NCBI RefSeq assembly: GCF_019880405.1 | Contig: NZ_CP082269.1 | Coordinates: forward strand, 434,001-498,000 | Direction: 5' to 3' | Source: Enterobacter sp. C2 | GTDB taxonomy: Bacteria > Pseudomonadota > Gammaproteobacteria > Enterobacterales > Enterobacteriaceae | Length of the DNA stretch: 64,000 nt | Part shown: piece by piece, positions 46,962-60,313 of the stretch | How positions within the stretch are numbered: position 1 is the first letter of the stretch | Layout: every line of letters starts with the position of its first letter | Translations under genes and position numbers: made by a program | The notes under the pieces: generated by a model | The model's database searches: none | What the model was told of the DNA's origin: nothing | The model's input: the letters and a program-made list of their open reading frames with translations, nothing else

Positions 46962-47516
46962 TTAGTTACTCTTCTTCTGGGCCGGTGCCGGTTTATTGCC
47001 TTTGTCCTGCAGCTGAGACGGGACCAGGACGGTGGTCACGCGCTTGCCTTTTTCGCTAAACGCCTGCATTTTTTGCTCTTTGACCAGATAGGTAATTTTG
47101 TCGCCGGTGATATTGCTGTCCTGCTGCTCAAGGAAGGCGTTGCCGGTCAGCACCACGAAGTCATTTTGCAGCTCGTAGTGCAGCTGACCCGCATGGCCCT
47201 GCACCGGCTTGCCGTTATCCTGCATCTGATAGAAGGTGGCCGGGTTGCCGTAGCCGTCAATGATCTCTTTGCCCTCCTGGCCGCCCGGACGGGTAACGAC
47301 CACTTTATCGGCATTGATCTTAATCGTGCCCTGGGTCACCACCACGTTGCCGGTGAAGGTGACCACGTTGCCCTGCATATCCAGAGACTGCTGGTCAGAT
47401 TCAATATGGATCGGCTGATCGGTATCGCCGGTCACGGCCAGCGCCGGGACAGATGCGGCCAGAAGTACGCTGGCAAGCGCAAGATTAAGGCTGAGTTTGT
47501 TTATTTTGAATTTCAT
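46962..47516 (-). CDS. lptA: LPS transport periplasmic bridge protein LptA
   Basis: Periplasmic protein that oligomerises between LptC and LptD to form the bridge along which LPS slides. The 184-residue precursor has a signal peptide ending ALA (about 25-27), then an OstA-type beta-jellyroll with HIESDQQSLDMQGNVVTF and GKRVTTVLVPSQLQ. The start at 47516 gives the conserved MKFKINKLSLNL; a further upstream start would add seven non-conserved residues. It overlaps the lptC 3' end by 32 bases, and a candidate sigma-E promoter lies inside lptC. Confidence 0.96.
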   Translation of the reverse strand: MKFKINKLSLNLALASVLLAASVPALAVTGDTDQPIHIESDQQSLDMQGNVVTFTGNVVVTQGTIKINADKVVVTRPGGQEGKEIIDGYGNPATFYQMQDNGKPVQGHAGQLHYELQNDFVVLTGNAFLEQQDSNITGDKITYLVKEQKMQAFSEKGKRVTTVLVPSQLQDKGNKPAPAQKKSN

Positions 47517-48060
47517 AGGAGGTTCTAACCTTTTCAATCAGCTCGGCGTTTTGGCTGCGTAAGTTGCCGCGCATTTTCAGGCCGCTGGAATTAAATGTTG
47601 TACCGTATAACGTGACCAGATCGTTCGAGGTAACATCCTGAGTAATCAGGTTAATCTGCGCGTTATCCGTCGTGATTTTCCGCAGTTGGGACTCTGCTGT
47701 CAGGGCATTGACCTCAACATGTCCATAAAGATACAGCATACGGTCATCAGTCAGTTTGGCTTTATCTGACCTAATCGACCAGGTGGGCACTTTATTTTCG
47801 TCAAAGGTTGTTAATACCGGTTGCGTAAACCAGGAGACTGCCTGGTCAGAGAAATACTCCACGTGCTGTGCGATCAGGCGATAGTTCAACGCCCCTTCCG
47901 GGCTGTAGACCACGGTATCGGTGTGCTCGCTGCGGTAGGTCGGCTCACTATTGTTGATCACGACCTCGCTGTCGTCATCCCGATCGGTGAGGTTGACGCC
48001 AATCAATACCAGCACCGCCAGCGAAAGCAGAATGATAACCCAACGTCTGGTTTTACTCAT
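47485..48060 (-). CDS. lptC: LPS transport inner-membrane protein LptC
   Basis: Bitopic component of the LptBFGC complex that receives LPS and passes it to LptA. The 191-residue product has one N-terminal membrane helix (about 7-24) and a periplasmic jellyroll domain with the family pattern EPTYRSEHTDTVVYSPEG and MLYLYGHVEVNAL. Length equals E. coli LptC. Its start overlaps the kdsC stop by four bases (ATGA) and its 3' end overlaps lptA. Confidence 0.96.
   Translation of the reverse strand: MSKTRRWVIILLSLAVLVLIGVNLTDRDDDSEVVINNSEPTYRSEHTDTVVYSPEGALNYRLIAQHVEYFSDQAVSWFTQPVLTTFDENKVPTWSIRSDKAKLTDDRMLYLYGHVEVNALTAESQLRKITTDNAQINLITQDVTSNDLVTLYGTTFNSSGLKMRGNLRSQNAELIEKVRTSYEIQNKQTQP
47538..47568 (-). 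promoter_or_regulatory. Candidate sigma-E promoter for lptA inside lptC
   Basis: On the - strand GGCAACTTA (47560-47568) resembles the sigma-E -35 GGAACTT, and GCTGA (47538-47542) resembles the -10 TCTGA, 17 bases apart. E. coli has a sigma-E-dependent lptA promoter in the same place, so this is likely conserved. Confidence 0.55.
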
Positions 48061-48623
48061 ATCGATTGCCCTTTGGCCTCTTCCAGTTTGCCCTGCGCCA
48101 GAAGCAGCAGATCGCAGACTTCACGTACCGCGCCGCGTCCACCCTGAATATGCGTAACGTAGTCCGCACGCGGCAGCAGCAGCGGGTGTGCATCGGCCAC
48201 GGCCACGCTTAAACCGACTTCCGCCATCACCGGCCAGTCGATCAGGTCGTCACCCACGTAGGCGACCTCATCGGCGCTGACGGCGAGGGTAGCGAGCAGC
48301 TCCCGGTAGGCGATCAGCTTGTCTGACTGTCCTTGATAAAGGTGCGTGATCCCCAGCGTAGCGCAGCGGTCTTCCAGCAGCTTGGCCTTGCGACCGGTAA
48401 TGATGGCCACCTCGATGCCCGAGGTCAACGCGCAGCGGATGCCGTAGCCGTCGCGCACGTTGAACGCTTTCAGCTCTTCACCATTATTACCCATAAAAAT
48501 CAGGCCGTCAGACATTACGCCGTCGACGTCCAGGATCAGCAGACGGATCTTCTCCGCCTTTGCTATCACTTGCGTACTGACCGGCCCGTAGCAGGTCGCC
48601 AGTGACGCACCAGCATTACTCAT
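48057..48623 (-). CDS. kdsC: 3-Deoxy-D-manno-octulosonate 8-phosphate phosphatase KdsC
   Basis: HAD-superfamily phosphatase that makes Kdo from Kdo-8-phosphate for the LPS inner core. The 188-residue product has the catalytic aspartates Asp32 and Asp34 in LILDVDGVMSDG, the Thr/Ser motif IITGRKAK and the third motif with YVGDDLIDWPVM. It is the tetrameric C0 type without a cap. Length equals E. coli KdsC. It lies between kdsD (13-base gap) and lptC (overlap). Confidence 0.97.
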   Translation of the reverse strand: MSNAGASLATCYGPVSTQVIAKAEKIRLLILDVDGVMSDGLIFMGNNGEELKAFNVRDGYGIRCALTSGIEVAIITGRKAKLLEDRCATLGITHLYQGQSDKLIAYRELLATLAVSADEVAYVGDDLIDWPVMAEVGLSVAVADAHPLLLPRADYVTHIQGGRGAVREVCDLLLLAQGKLEEAKGQSI

Positions 48624-48636
48624 TCTCGTATCCTTT

Positions 48637-49623
48637 TTACACTACGCCTGCGCGCAGCAGATCGTGCATATGTACCACACCCAGCAGTTGGTCGCCATCG
48701 GCAACCATCACCGCCGTAATATGCCGGGACTGCATCAGGTTCAGGACGTCAACCGCCAGCGTGCCTGCGCGAACGCGAATGCCGCCGGGGGTCATCACGT
48801 CAGCGATACCCAGATTTCTTACGTCTGCGCCCATATCAAACACGCGGCGCAGATCGCCATCGGTGAAGATGCCTTCAATCTTCATCAGGTCGTCGCACAC
48901 CACCGTCATGCCCAGGTTTTTGCGGGTGATCTCCAGCAGCGCGTCGCGCAGGGAGGCCTCTTTGCTGACGTGGGGGATCTCATCCCCGGTGTGCATAATA
49001 TCGTTTACCCGCAGCAGTAGCTTGCGTCCCAGCGCGCCGCCGGGGTGGGAGAGGGCAAAGTCCTCTGCCGTAAAGCCGCGTGCCTTCAACAGCGCTACCG
49101 CCAGCGCATCGCCCATGACCAGCGCCGCCGTGGTGCTGGAGGTGGGGGCCAGCCCCAGCGGACAGGCTTCACGAGGCACTTTGACGCACAGATGAATATC
49201 CGCCGCTCGCGCCATGCTGCTCTCCGGGCGGCTGGTGACGCAGATCAGCGGCACCTGCAAGCGTTTCAGCACCGGAATCAGCGCGAGGATCTCGTTCGAT
49301 TCGCCGGAGTTCGACAGCGCGATAACGATATCCTGTGGAGCGACCATGCCGAGATCGCCGTGGGCGGCCTCGCCAGGATGCACAAAAAACGACGGCGTGC
49401 CGGTACTTGCGAAGGTTGCTGCCATTTTACGCCCGATATGGCCAGATTTGCCCATGCCCATCACCACCACTTTACCGGCGCAGTAGAACATCTTTTCGCA
49501 GGCTTCGGTAAAGTCCTCGTTGATATAGCGGTCAAGCTCGGCCAGGCCTTCACGTTCAATGGTCAGTACATCCCTGCCTGCCTGTTGAAAGTCAAAGCCC
49601 GGCGGCAAATCTATGTGCGACAT
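48637..49623 (-). CDS. kdsD: D-Arabinose 5-phosphate isomerase KdsD
   Basis: Converts ribulose-5-phosphate to arabinose-5-phosphate, the first step of Kdo synthesis. The 328-residue protein has an N-terminal SIS domain (about 40-185) with VVMGMGKSGHIGRKMAATFAST-type motif and PGEAAHGDLGMV, followed by two CBS domains (about 205-265 and 270-328). Length equals E. coli KdsD. It is 13 bases after yrbG on the - strand. Confidence 0.97.
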   Translation of the reverse strand: MSHIDLPPGFDFQQAGRDVLTIEREGLAELDRYINEDFTEACEKMFYCAGKVVVMGMGKSGHIGRKMAATFASTGTPSFFVHPGEAAHGDLGMVAPQDIVIALSNSGESNEILALIPVLKRLQVPLICVTSRPESSMARAADIHLCVKVPREACPLGLAPTSSTTAALVMGDALAVALLKARGFTAEDFALSHPGGALGRKLLLRVNDIMHTGDEIPHVSKEASLRDALLEITRKNLGMTVVCDDLMKIEGIFTDGDLRRVFDMGADVRNLGIADVMTPGGIRVRAGTLAVDVLNLMQSRHITAVMVADGDQLLGVVHMHDLLRAGVV

Positions 49624-49636
49624 AATAGGTTTCCGA

Positions 49637-50602
49637 TTATCCAGTGATATACGGCGATAGCCAGTAGAGCATCGCCATCCATATGATAAAACCGCCGATC
49701 AACAACGCCCCTGCACCCCGGCCCGTCTGGCGCTGCCGACGCCAGCACAGCAGGGCAAAGATAACGCTGACCGCCAGCATCACGCCGTAGTCACGCGTAA
49801 AGGCCAGCGGGTTAAAGGAGCCGGGCACAATCAGCGCGGGCAGGCCCAGCACAATGGCGATATTAATAATGCTGGAGCCGATGATATTACCGATGGCAAT
49901 ATCATCTTCGCCTTTGCGTGTGCCGGCGATAGCGGTAGCCAGCTCCGGCAGGCTAGTGCCAATAGCAATGACCGTCAGGCCGATAGTCAACTCGCTCATC
50001 CCCAGCACGTTAGCCAGCACCGTGGCGTTATCAATCACCATCCGGGTTGCCATCGGCATGACGATCAGCGCGACCCCCAGCCAGAGAAACGCCACCGACA
50101 GGCTGCCTTCACGGGGCAGCTCTGCCAGCTGCTCCCGCGTCAGGCTATCGTTGCCCTGGCGGCCAATCTTAACAATGAATACCAGCCAGAGCACGGCTAA
50201 CAGCAGTAAAAAGAAGCCGTCCGCCCGGCTAAGCTGGCCATCGTACAGCACTGCGCCAGCCAGCGCGCTAACGATCAACATTAGCGGGATTTCGCGGCGC
50301 AGAATATCAGAATGTACGGTAAATGGATGGAACAGGGCGGCCAGACCGAGGATCAGCAGAATATTAACAATGTTGGAGCCCAGCGCCGTGCCGATGGCCA
50401 GATCCATCTGCCCATGCAGGGAAGCGGCCATCGAGACAATGATTTCAGGGAGAGAGGTGCCGATGGTGACCACCGTCATGCCGATGATCAGCGGCGGGAT
50501 CCCGACGCTTCGACAGAGAATAGATGCGGCAAACACCAGACGATCGGCACTGTAGACCACCAAAAGTAAACCAATAATTAACAGCGCCATCGCTAAAAGC
50601 AT
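49637..50602 (-). CDS. yrbG: Calcium/sodium antiporter-family protein YrbG
   Basis: Inner-membrane protein of the cation:calcium antiporter (CaCA) family. The 321-residue product is an inverted duplication with two alpha-repeats, GTSLPEIIVSMAASLHG followed by GSNIVNILLILG, and GTSLPELATAIAGTRKG followed by GSSIINIAIVLG, and about ten membrane segments. Transport function in enterobacteria is not proven. It is the first gene of the yrbG-kdsD-kdsC-lptCAB group and is divergent from mlaF. Confidence 0.94.
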   Translation of the reverse strand: MLLAMALLIIGLLLVVYSADRLVFAASILCRSVGIPPLIIGMTVVTIGTSLPEIIVSMAASLHGQMDLAIGTALGSNIVNILLILGLAALFHPFTVHSDILRREIPLMLIVSALAGAVLYDGQLSRADGFFLLLLAVLWLVFIVKIGRQGNDSLTREQLAELPREGSLSVAFLWLGVALIVMPMATRMVIDNATVLANVLGMSELTIGLTVIAIGTSLPELATAIAGTRKGEDDIAIGNIIGSSIINIAIVLGLPALIVPGSFNPLAFTRDYGVMLAVSVIFALLCWRRQRQTGRGAGALLIGGFIIWMAMLYWLSPYITG

Positions 50603-50825
50603 CTAAAGTCCTTTCTTCAGGTATAATCGCCGGTCCGCAGTCAGCGATCGCAGGCGAGAAAAGGATCGGTTAGACACAGCGAGTCCTAATTTTGACTTTA
50701 AGCGGCTTAAAAGTAAAACAAATGCCAGCTTTAGCTAACCTATGCACACAATATTCTGTAAAAATATCGTGACCAGGCGTAATGACGCGCCCCGGTTACA
50801 CCTAACAAGGCAGAAGGAAAAGTAA

Positions 50826-52428
<1,603 letters not shown>

Positions 52429-52432
52429 GTAG

Positions 52433-52987
52433 ATGCAAACGAAAAAAACAGAAATTTGGGTGGGTATTTTTCTTCTGATTGCCCTGCTGGCAGGACTTTT
52501 TATCTGCCTGAAGGCGGCGGACGTCGCCTCTATGCGGACTGAGCCAACCTACCGGATCACCGCCACCTTCGACAACATTGGCGGCGTGAAGGTCCACTCG
52601 CCGGTGCGTATTGGCGGCGTCGTAGTGGGGCGCGTAGCTGATATCGAACTCGATCCGAAAACCTACCTGCCGCGCGTGTCGCTGGATATCGAAGAGCGCT
52701 ATAACCAGATCCCGGATACCAGCTCGCTGGCTATTCGCACCTCGGGCCTGCTGGGAGAACAATATCTGGCGCTTAACGTCGGTTTTGACGATCCCGAGCT
52801 GGGAAGTTCTATGCTTAAAGACGGCAGCACCATTCAGGATACCAAGTCCGCAATGGTACTTGAGGACCTGATCGGACAATTCCTTTACAACAGCAAAGGT
52901 AGCGACAATAAGAGTTCAGGTGATGCGCCAGCGCCGGGCGCTGCTGATACTGACGTTGCACCGTCCGCCACCCCGACGAATCCATAA
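52433..52987 (+). CDS. mlaD: MCE-domain phospholipid carrier MlaD
   Basis: Membrane-anchored periplasmic protein whose hexamer forms the lipid channel over MlaE. The 184-residue product has an N-terminal membrane helix (about 7-26) and one MCE domain (about 38-117, GGVKVHSPVRIGGVVVGRV, SGLLGEQYLALNVG), then a helix and a disordered Ala/Pro/Asp-rich tail. Length is near E. coli MlaD (183). Confidence 0.97.
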   Translation: MQTKKTEIWVGIFLLIALLAGLFICLKAADVASMRTEPTYRITATFDNIGGVKVHSPVRIGGVVVGRVADIELDPKTYLPRVSLDIEERYNQIPDTSSLAIRTSGLLGEQYLALNVGFDDPELGSSMLKDGSTIQDTKSAMVLEDLIGQFLYNSKGSDNKSSGDAPAPGAADTDVAPSATPTNP

Positions 52988-53000
52988 GGAGAAGTGACGC

Positions 53001-53636
53001 ATGTTTAAACGACTGTTAATGATTGCCGTACTGGCTATTGCTCCGCTGACGGCAGCCACTGCCGCCGATCAGAGCAACCCGTACACGCTGATGCAGGAAG
53101 CGGCGAAAAAGACCTTTGATCGCCTTAAAACCGAACAGCCGAAAATTCGCGCTAACCCTGACTACCTGCGTGAGGTGGTCGACCAGGAGCTGCTGCCCTA
53201 CGTGCAGGTGAAATACGCTGGCGCACTGGTGTTGGGCCGCTACTACAAAGAAGCGACCCCAGCCCAGCGTGATGCCTACTTTGCCGCCTTCCGTGAGTAC
53301 CTCAAGCAGGCCTATGGCCAGGCGCTGGCGATGTATAACGGCCAGACCTACCAGATTGCTCCGGAGAAGCCGCTGGGTAATGCCTCTATCGTGCCGATCC
53401 GCGTCACCATTAACGATCCAAACGGTCGTCCGCCGGTGCGCCTCGACTTCCAGTGGCGTAAGAACAGCCAGACCGGCAACTGGCAGGCCTATGACATGAT
53501 TGCCGAAGGCATCAGCATGATCACCACAAAACAGAACGAGTGGAGCGACCTGCTGCGTACCAAAGGCATTGACGGTTTGACCGCACAGCTGAAATCGATC
53601 TCCCAGCAGAAAATCACCCTGGACGAGAAGAAATAA
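53001..53636 (+). CDS. mlaC: Periplasmic phospholipid-binding protein MlaC
   Basis: Soluble shuttle that carries phospholipid between MlaA at the outer membrane and MlaFEDB. The 211-residue precursor has a signal peptide ending ATA or TAA at about residue 21 and the Tol-Tol/MlaC domain with [21 protein letters not shown] and [20 protein letters not shown]. Length equals E. coli. Its TAA stop shares a base with the mlaB ATG. Confidence 0.97.
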   Translation: MFKRLLMIAVLAIAPLTAATAADQSNPYTLMQEAAKKTFDRLKTEQPKIRANPDYLREVVDQELLPYVQVKYAGALVLGRYYKEATPAQRDAYFAAFREYLKQAYGQALAMYNGQTYQIAPEKPLGNASIVPIRVTINDPNGRPPVRLDFQWRKNSQTGNWQAYDMIAEGISMITTKQNEWSDLLRTKGIDGLTAQLKSISQQKITLDEKK

Positions 53637-53929
53637 TGGCTGACCAGCTACGCTGGACGCGCGATGGCGAGCGGCTGGCTCTCCAGGGAGAGCTGGACCA
53701 GGACGTGCTGAACGAGTTGTGGGAGGCGAGGGCGCAGGCGCTGAACGGCGTTAACGTCATCGACTTGACCGGGGTAGCCCGCGTCGACACCGCCGGTGTG
53801 GCCCTGCTGGTTCATCTGGTGGCCTTTGCCCGCAAACAGGGGCGCGAGGTCGTGCTTGAGGGCGTCAGCGATAAGGTCCGAACCCTGGCGCAGCTCTATA
53901 ACCTGCCCGCCGATGCGCTGCCACACTAA
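53636..53929 (+). CDS. mlaB: STAS-domain protein MlaB
   Basis: Cytoplasmic STAS-domain subunit that binds MlaF and activates the transporter. The 97-residue product has the STAS motif VNVIDLTGVARVDTAGVALLVHL with the functional Thr in DTAG. It overlaps mlaC by one base and ends the mla operon before a strong terminator. Confidence 0.96.
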   Translation: MADQLRWTRDGERLALQGELDQDVLNELWEARAQALNGVNVIDLTGVARVDTAGVALLVHLVAFARKQGREVVLEGVSDKVRTLAQLYNLPADALPH

Positions 53930-53953
53930 TATTTTCAGTACGTTACTACTCAT

Positions 53954-53985
53954 AGCCTCGCTTGATTGATAAGCGAGGCTTTTTG
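53954..53985 (+). terminator. Terminator of mlaFEDCB
   Basis: A 10-base-pair perfect stem (53954-53963 with 53971-53980), 7-base loop, followed by a T run. Confidence 0.9.
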
Positions 53986-54054
53986 CTTATTTAAGACAGC
54001 GCCACTTTCCTCTAAGATGTTGGACTGTTTTCACTACCAGATGAATTAAAGCCC

Positions 54055-54309
54055 ATGGAAAATCATGAAATCCAGACCGTGCTGATGAACGCACTCTCCC
54101 TGCAGGAAGCCCACGTTAGCGGCGATGGCAGTCACTTTCAGGTTATTGCGGTGGGTGAAATTTTTGCCGACATGAGTCGCGTGAAGAAGCAGCAGGCCGT
54201 CTATGCGCCGCTGATGGAGTACATTGCGGACAACCGCATCCATGCCCTGTCGATCAAAGCCTATACGCCCGCTGAGTGGGCGCGCGATCGCAAACTTAAT
54301 GGTTTTTGA
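54055..54309 (+). CDS. ibaG: BolA-family protein IbaG
   Basis: BolA-like protein (YrbA) that partners with monothiol glutaredoxin in Fe-S handling and is acid-induced in E. coli. The 84-residue product has the BolA fold with [14 protein letters not shown] and the conserved His in [16 protein letters not shown]. Length equals E. coli IbaG. It lies between the mla terminator and murA, 53 bases before the latter. Confidence 0.95.
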   Translation: MENHEIQTVLMNALSLQEAHVSGDGSHFQVIAVGEIFADMSRVKKQQAVYAPLMEYIADNRIHALSIKAYTPAEWARDRKLNGF

Positions 54310-54362
54310 GCTGGCGGTCATTGACCGACAGTACGTATGAATTCTTAACAGAGAAGAGATGA

Positions 54363-55622
<1,260 letters not shown>

Positions 55623-55639
55623 GGCTTAATGGAAGGCAG

Positions 55640-55664
55640 CCCCCTTACCGGAAGGAGAAGGGGG
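55640..55664. terminator. Weak hairpin between murA and sfsB
   Basis: A 7-base-pair stem CCCCCTT/AAGGGGG (55640-55646 with 55658-55664) and 11-base loop lies just after murA and before convergent sfsB. T runs are poor on both strands. Confidence 0.4.
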
Positions 55665-55687
55665 TTGGCTTGCCGGATTAACGATCT

Positions 55688-55972
55688 TTATGCTTTGGAC
55701 TGTTTCCTCTCTCTCTTTCGGATCAGCTTCGAACGATCGATAAACTCATGAGTAATCCGATCGTGATAGCGCGACGGCCAGATGACCCACGGATCCGTCT
55801 CAATCGCCCTGGCGATGATCATTTCCCCCTTCGGCCACGGACGCGTCAGCACGTTAGCCAGCGTCGATGAGCTCAGACCATTTCTGCGTGACTCTGCCGC
55901 CATTGAGGTCCCTTTCTTACGTAGCGCGGCAATGATATCGGCTGGGTGCCAGTCAATCAGTTTCTGTTCCAT
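55688..55972 (-). CDS. sfsB: Ner/SfsB-like DNA-binding regulator
   Basis: Small helix-turn-helix protein of the Ner family, related to the Ner protein of phage Mu; in E. coli, SfsB (Nlp) raises maltose gene expression in cya/crp mutants. From the ATG at 55972 it has 94 residues, WHPADIIAALRKKGTSMAAE and NGLSSSTLANVLTRPWPKGE forming the DNA-binding part. A longer frame to 56029 is not conserved. It converges on murA. Confidence 0.92.
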   Translation of the reverse strand: MEQKLIDWHPADIIAALRKKGTSMAAESRRNGLSSSTLANVLTRPWPKGEMIIARAIETDPWVIWPSRYHDRITHEFIDRSKLIRKRERKQSKA

Positions 55973-56155
55973 TTTTCCTCCCTGTAATTGCGATAAGCAC
56001 TGCGCTAAAACGGTGCGCGGGACCATCATATCGCTAAGGGAACTGAAGCTCTAATAAGTTCTTATAAAAGAGTGCGATTTAGGAATTTGCCAGGAGTAAT
56101 CCCATGGTGTAACTGAATTTATGAGGATCTGATTATTGGAATTTTTTGGAATATT

Positions 56156-56173
56156 CCCGCGCTGTCACGCGGG
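56156..56173 (-). terminator. Hairpin after ispB
   Basis: A 6-base-pair GC stem (56156-56161 with 56168-56173) starts about 10 bases beyond the ispB stop; the following tract is A/T-rich but not a pure T run. Confidence 0.4.
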
Positions 56174-56183
56174 AGTGTAGGGA

Positions 56184-57155
56184 TCAGCGATCGCGCTGCA
56201 CGGCAATATGCGCCAGGCCAATCAGCGCGTCACGCCAGGGGGAGTCCGGCAAGACCTGAAGCGCGGCAATGGCTTTATCCGCCTCCTCTTCCGCCCGCTG
56301 CCGCGTCCACTCCAGCGAACCGCAGGCAGCCATCGCCTCCAGTACCGGGGTTAACAGGTGGCGGCCGTTGCCCTGCTCAATGGCTTCACGGATCATCTGC
56401 GCCTGCTCTGGCGTACCGTGACGCATGGCATGCAGCAGCGGCAGGGTAGGTTTGCCTTCGTTGAGATCGTCGCCCACGTTTTTACCCAGCGTCTCGCCAT
56501 CGGCGCTGTAGTCCAGCAGATCGTCGATAAGCTGGAAGGCGGTGCCCAGATAGCGGCCGTAATCCTGCAGCCCCTTCTCCTGTGCTTCGCTACAGCCTGC
56601 CAAAATGCCTGAGCACTGGGCAGCCGCCTCGAACAGACGAGCCGTTTTGCTGTAGATAACCCGCATGTAGTTCTCTTCGGTGATATTCGGGTCGTTCACG
56701 TTCATCAGCTGAAGCACTTCACCTTCAGCGATCACGTTTACCGCTTCCGACATCACCGCCAGCACCTTGAGCGAGCCGAGGCTGGTCATCATCTGGAAGG
56801 AGCGGGTATAGATAAAATCCCCCACCAGCACGCTGGCTGCGTTGCCAAACGCGGCGTTAGCGGTGGCTTTGCCCCGGCGCATATCGGATTCATCCACCAC
56901 GTCGTCATGCAGCAGCGTTGCGGTATGAATAAATTCAATTAGCGCCGCAATAGTAACGTGATCATGTCCCTCATAGCCTACAGCGCGTGCGGCCAGCACG
57001 GCGATCATCGGACGGATACGTTTGCCGCCGCCGCTGACAATGTAATACCCCAGCTGGTTGATCAGCTGTACGTCCGAGTCGAGCTGTTGCAGTATTGTCG
57101 CATTGACACCCGCCATATCTTGCGCGGTTAACTCATTGATTTTTTCTAAATTCAT
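56184..57155 (-). CDS. ispB: Octaprenyl diphosphate synthase
   Basis: Makes the C40 side chain of ubiquinone and menaquinone from farnesyl and isopentenyl diphosphate. The 323-residue product has the two aspartate-rich motifs DDVVDESD (about 84-91) and DDLLDYSAD (about 211-219) and the C-terminal IAVQRDR. The start at 57155 gives the conserved MNLEKINELTAQDMAGVN; a longer frame to 57188 is rejected. It is divergent from rplU, as in E. coli. Confidence 0.98.
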   Translation of the reverse strand: MNLEKINELTAQDMAGVNATILQQLDSDVQLINQLGYYIVSGGGKRIRPMIAVLAARAVGYEGHDHVTIAALIEFIHTATLLHDDVVDESDMRRGKATANAAFGNAASVLVGDFIYTRSFQMMTSLGSLKVLAVMSEAVNVIAEGEVLQLMNVNDPNITEENYMRVIYSKTARLFEAAAQCSGILAGCSEAQEKGLQDYGRYLGTAFQLIDDLLDYSADGETLGKNVGDDLNEGKPTLPLLHAMRHGTPEQAQMIREAIEQGNGRHLLTPVLEAMAACGSLEWTRQRAEEEADKAIAALQVLPDSPWRDALIGLAHIAVQRDR

Positions 57156-57314
57156 CGCAAAAGCCGGGCTTAAAGTCCTGTTTATCACCTGTCAAAATGG
57201 GATAACAAAGGGTTACGGGTTAGCTATAGTATCGTTGATTGTACTGAAAAAACGCGCCAGATAAACGTTACCATACACGTTGTGTTTTTTTTCTTCGTCT
57301 GTTGACGATCGCTC

Positions 57315-57343
57315 TTGTCAAAGCCTCGCGTTTTGCGTAATAT
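57315..57343 (+). promoter_or_regulatory. rplU-rpmA promoter
   Basis: TTGTCA at 57315-57320 and TAATAT at 57338-57343 are 17 bases apart, followed by a GCGCCC discriminator as in stringently controlled ribosomal promoters. The predicted leader is about 65 bases. Confidence 0.65.
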
Positions 57344-57379
57344 TCGCGCCCTATTGTGAATATTTATAGCGCACTCTGA

Positions 57380-57727
<348 letters not shown>

Positions 57728-57747
57728 GACTAGGGGAGCAGATTTAA

Positions 57748-58005
<258 letters not shown>

Positions 58006-58032
58006 GTTTTTCGCGTCCCGGTAACGGATGAA

Positions 58033-58061
58033 AGCCCCGCAACACGTTGCGGGGCTTTTTA
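58033..58061 (+). terminator. Terminator of rplU-rpmA
   Basis: A 10-base-pair perfect stem (58033-58042 with 58047-58056), 4-base loop CACG, followed by T's. Confidence 0.9.
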
Positions 58062-58101
58062 CATTCGACGTCCGGAAAATCTCTTGTAGGGAATACGGGC
58101 A

Positions 58102-59067
58102 ATGAAGCAGCAGGCAGGCATTGGGATCCTTTTAGCGCTAACGACAGCCATGTGCTGGGGCGCATTGCCCATTGCTATGAAGCAGGTGCTGGAGGTGATG
58201 GAACCGCCCACAATCGTGTTCTATCGCTTTTTAATGGCCGCCATAGGCCTCGGCTCGATTCTGGCCATCAAGGGCAAACTGCCGCCGATGCGCATTTTCC
58301 GTCAACGCCGCTGGCTGGTGTTGCTGGCTATTGCTACCGGGGGCCTGTTCGGGAATTTCATTCTCTTCAGCTCTTCCCTACAATATTTGACCCCGACGGC
58401 ATCACAGGTGATTGGACAGCTCTCACCGGTGGGCATGATGGTGGCTAGCGTGTTTATCCTGAAGGAGAAAATGCGCGGCACCCAGGTCATTGGGGCAGTC
58501 ATGCTGCTTTGCGGGCTGGTGATGTTTTTCAACACCAGCCTGATTGAGATCTTCACCAGACTCACAGATTACACCTGGGGTGTGATTTTCGGCGTTAGCG
58601 CCGCCGCGGTCTGGGTGAGCTATGGGGTCGCGCAAAAGGTATTATTACGCCGGTTGGCCTCGCAGCAGATCCTCTTTTTGCTGTACACTTTATGCACAAT
58701 AGCGTTGCTGCCGTTGGCAGAGCCCGCCACGATAGCCCGGCTTAGCCACTGGCAGCTGGCCTGTCTGATCTTCTGCGGCCTTAATACGCTGGTAGGCTAT
58801 GGCGCACTCGTCGAGGCGATGGCGCGCTGGCAGGCGGCGCAGGTGAGCGCGTTAATCACGCTGACCCCGCTGTTTACGCTGTTGTTTTCAGATTTATTAT
58901 CACAGGCCTGGCCTGATGTTTTCGCCAGACCGATGTTAAACCTTTTAGGTTATCTCGGTGCGTTTGTCGTGGTTGCGGGCGCTATGTATTCCGCCATAGG
59001 CCACCGCCTCTGGGGACGCTGGCGCAAGCGTGAAGTGATTGTCACTTTACCCCGCTCAGGCGAATGA
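58102..59067 (+). CDS. yhbE: EamA-family inner-membrane transporter YhbE
   Basis: Drug/metabolite transporter superfamily protein of unknown substrate. The 321-residue product has about ten membrane segments in two EamA repeats (about 10-140 and 155-300), with conserved PIAMKQVLEVMEPPTIVFYRF in the first. Length equals E. coli YhbE. It precedes obgE by 15 bases and is probably co-transcribed with it. Confidence 0.93.
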   Translation: MKQQAGIGILLALTTAMCWGALPIAMKQVLEVMEPPTIVFYRFLMAAIGLGSILAIKGKLPPMRIFRQRRWLVLLAIATGGLFGNFILFSSSLQYLTPTASQVIGQLSPVGMMVASVFILKEKMRGTQVIGAVMLLCGLVMFFNTSLIEIFTRLTDYTWGVIFGVSAAAVWVSYGVAQKVLLRRLASQQILFLLYTLCTIALLPLAEPATIARLSHWQLACLIFCGLNTLVGYGALVEAMARWQAAQVSALITLTPLFTLLFSDLLSQAWPDVFARPMLNLLGYLGAFVVVAGAMYSAIGHRLWGRWRKREVIVTLPRSGE

Positions 59068-60252
<1,185 letters not shown>

Positions 60253-60263
60253 TGCAGTAAAAA

Positions 60264-60294
60264 TGAAAAAACCCGGCTATAAGCCGGGTTTTTT
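60264..60294. terminator. Bidirectional terminator between obgE and dacB
   Basis: Stem ACCCGGCT/AGCCGGGT (60271-60278 with 60282-60289), loop ATA, with six T after it on the + strand and five A before it, which give T on the - strand. Confidence 0.92.
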
Positions 60295-60313
60295 GTTTGT
60301 GCACGTAGCCGAA

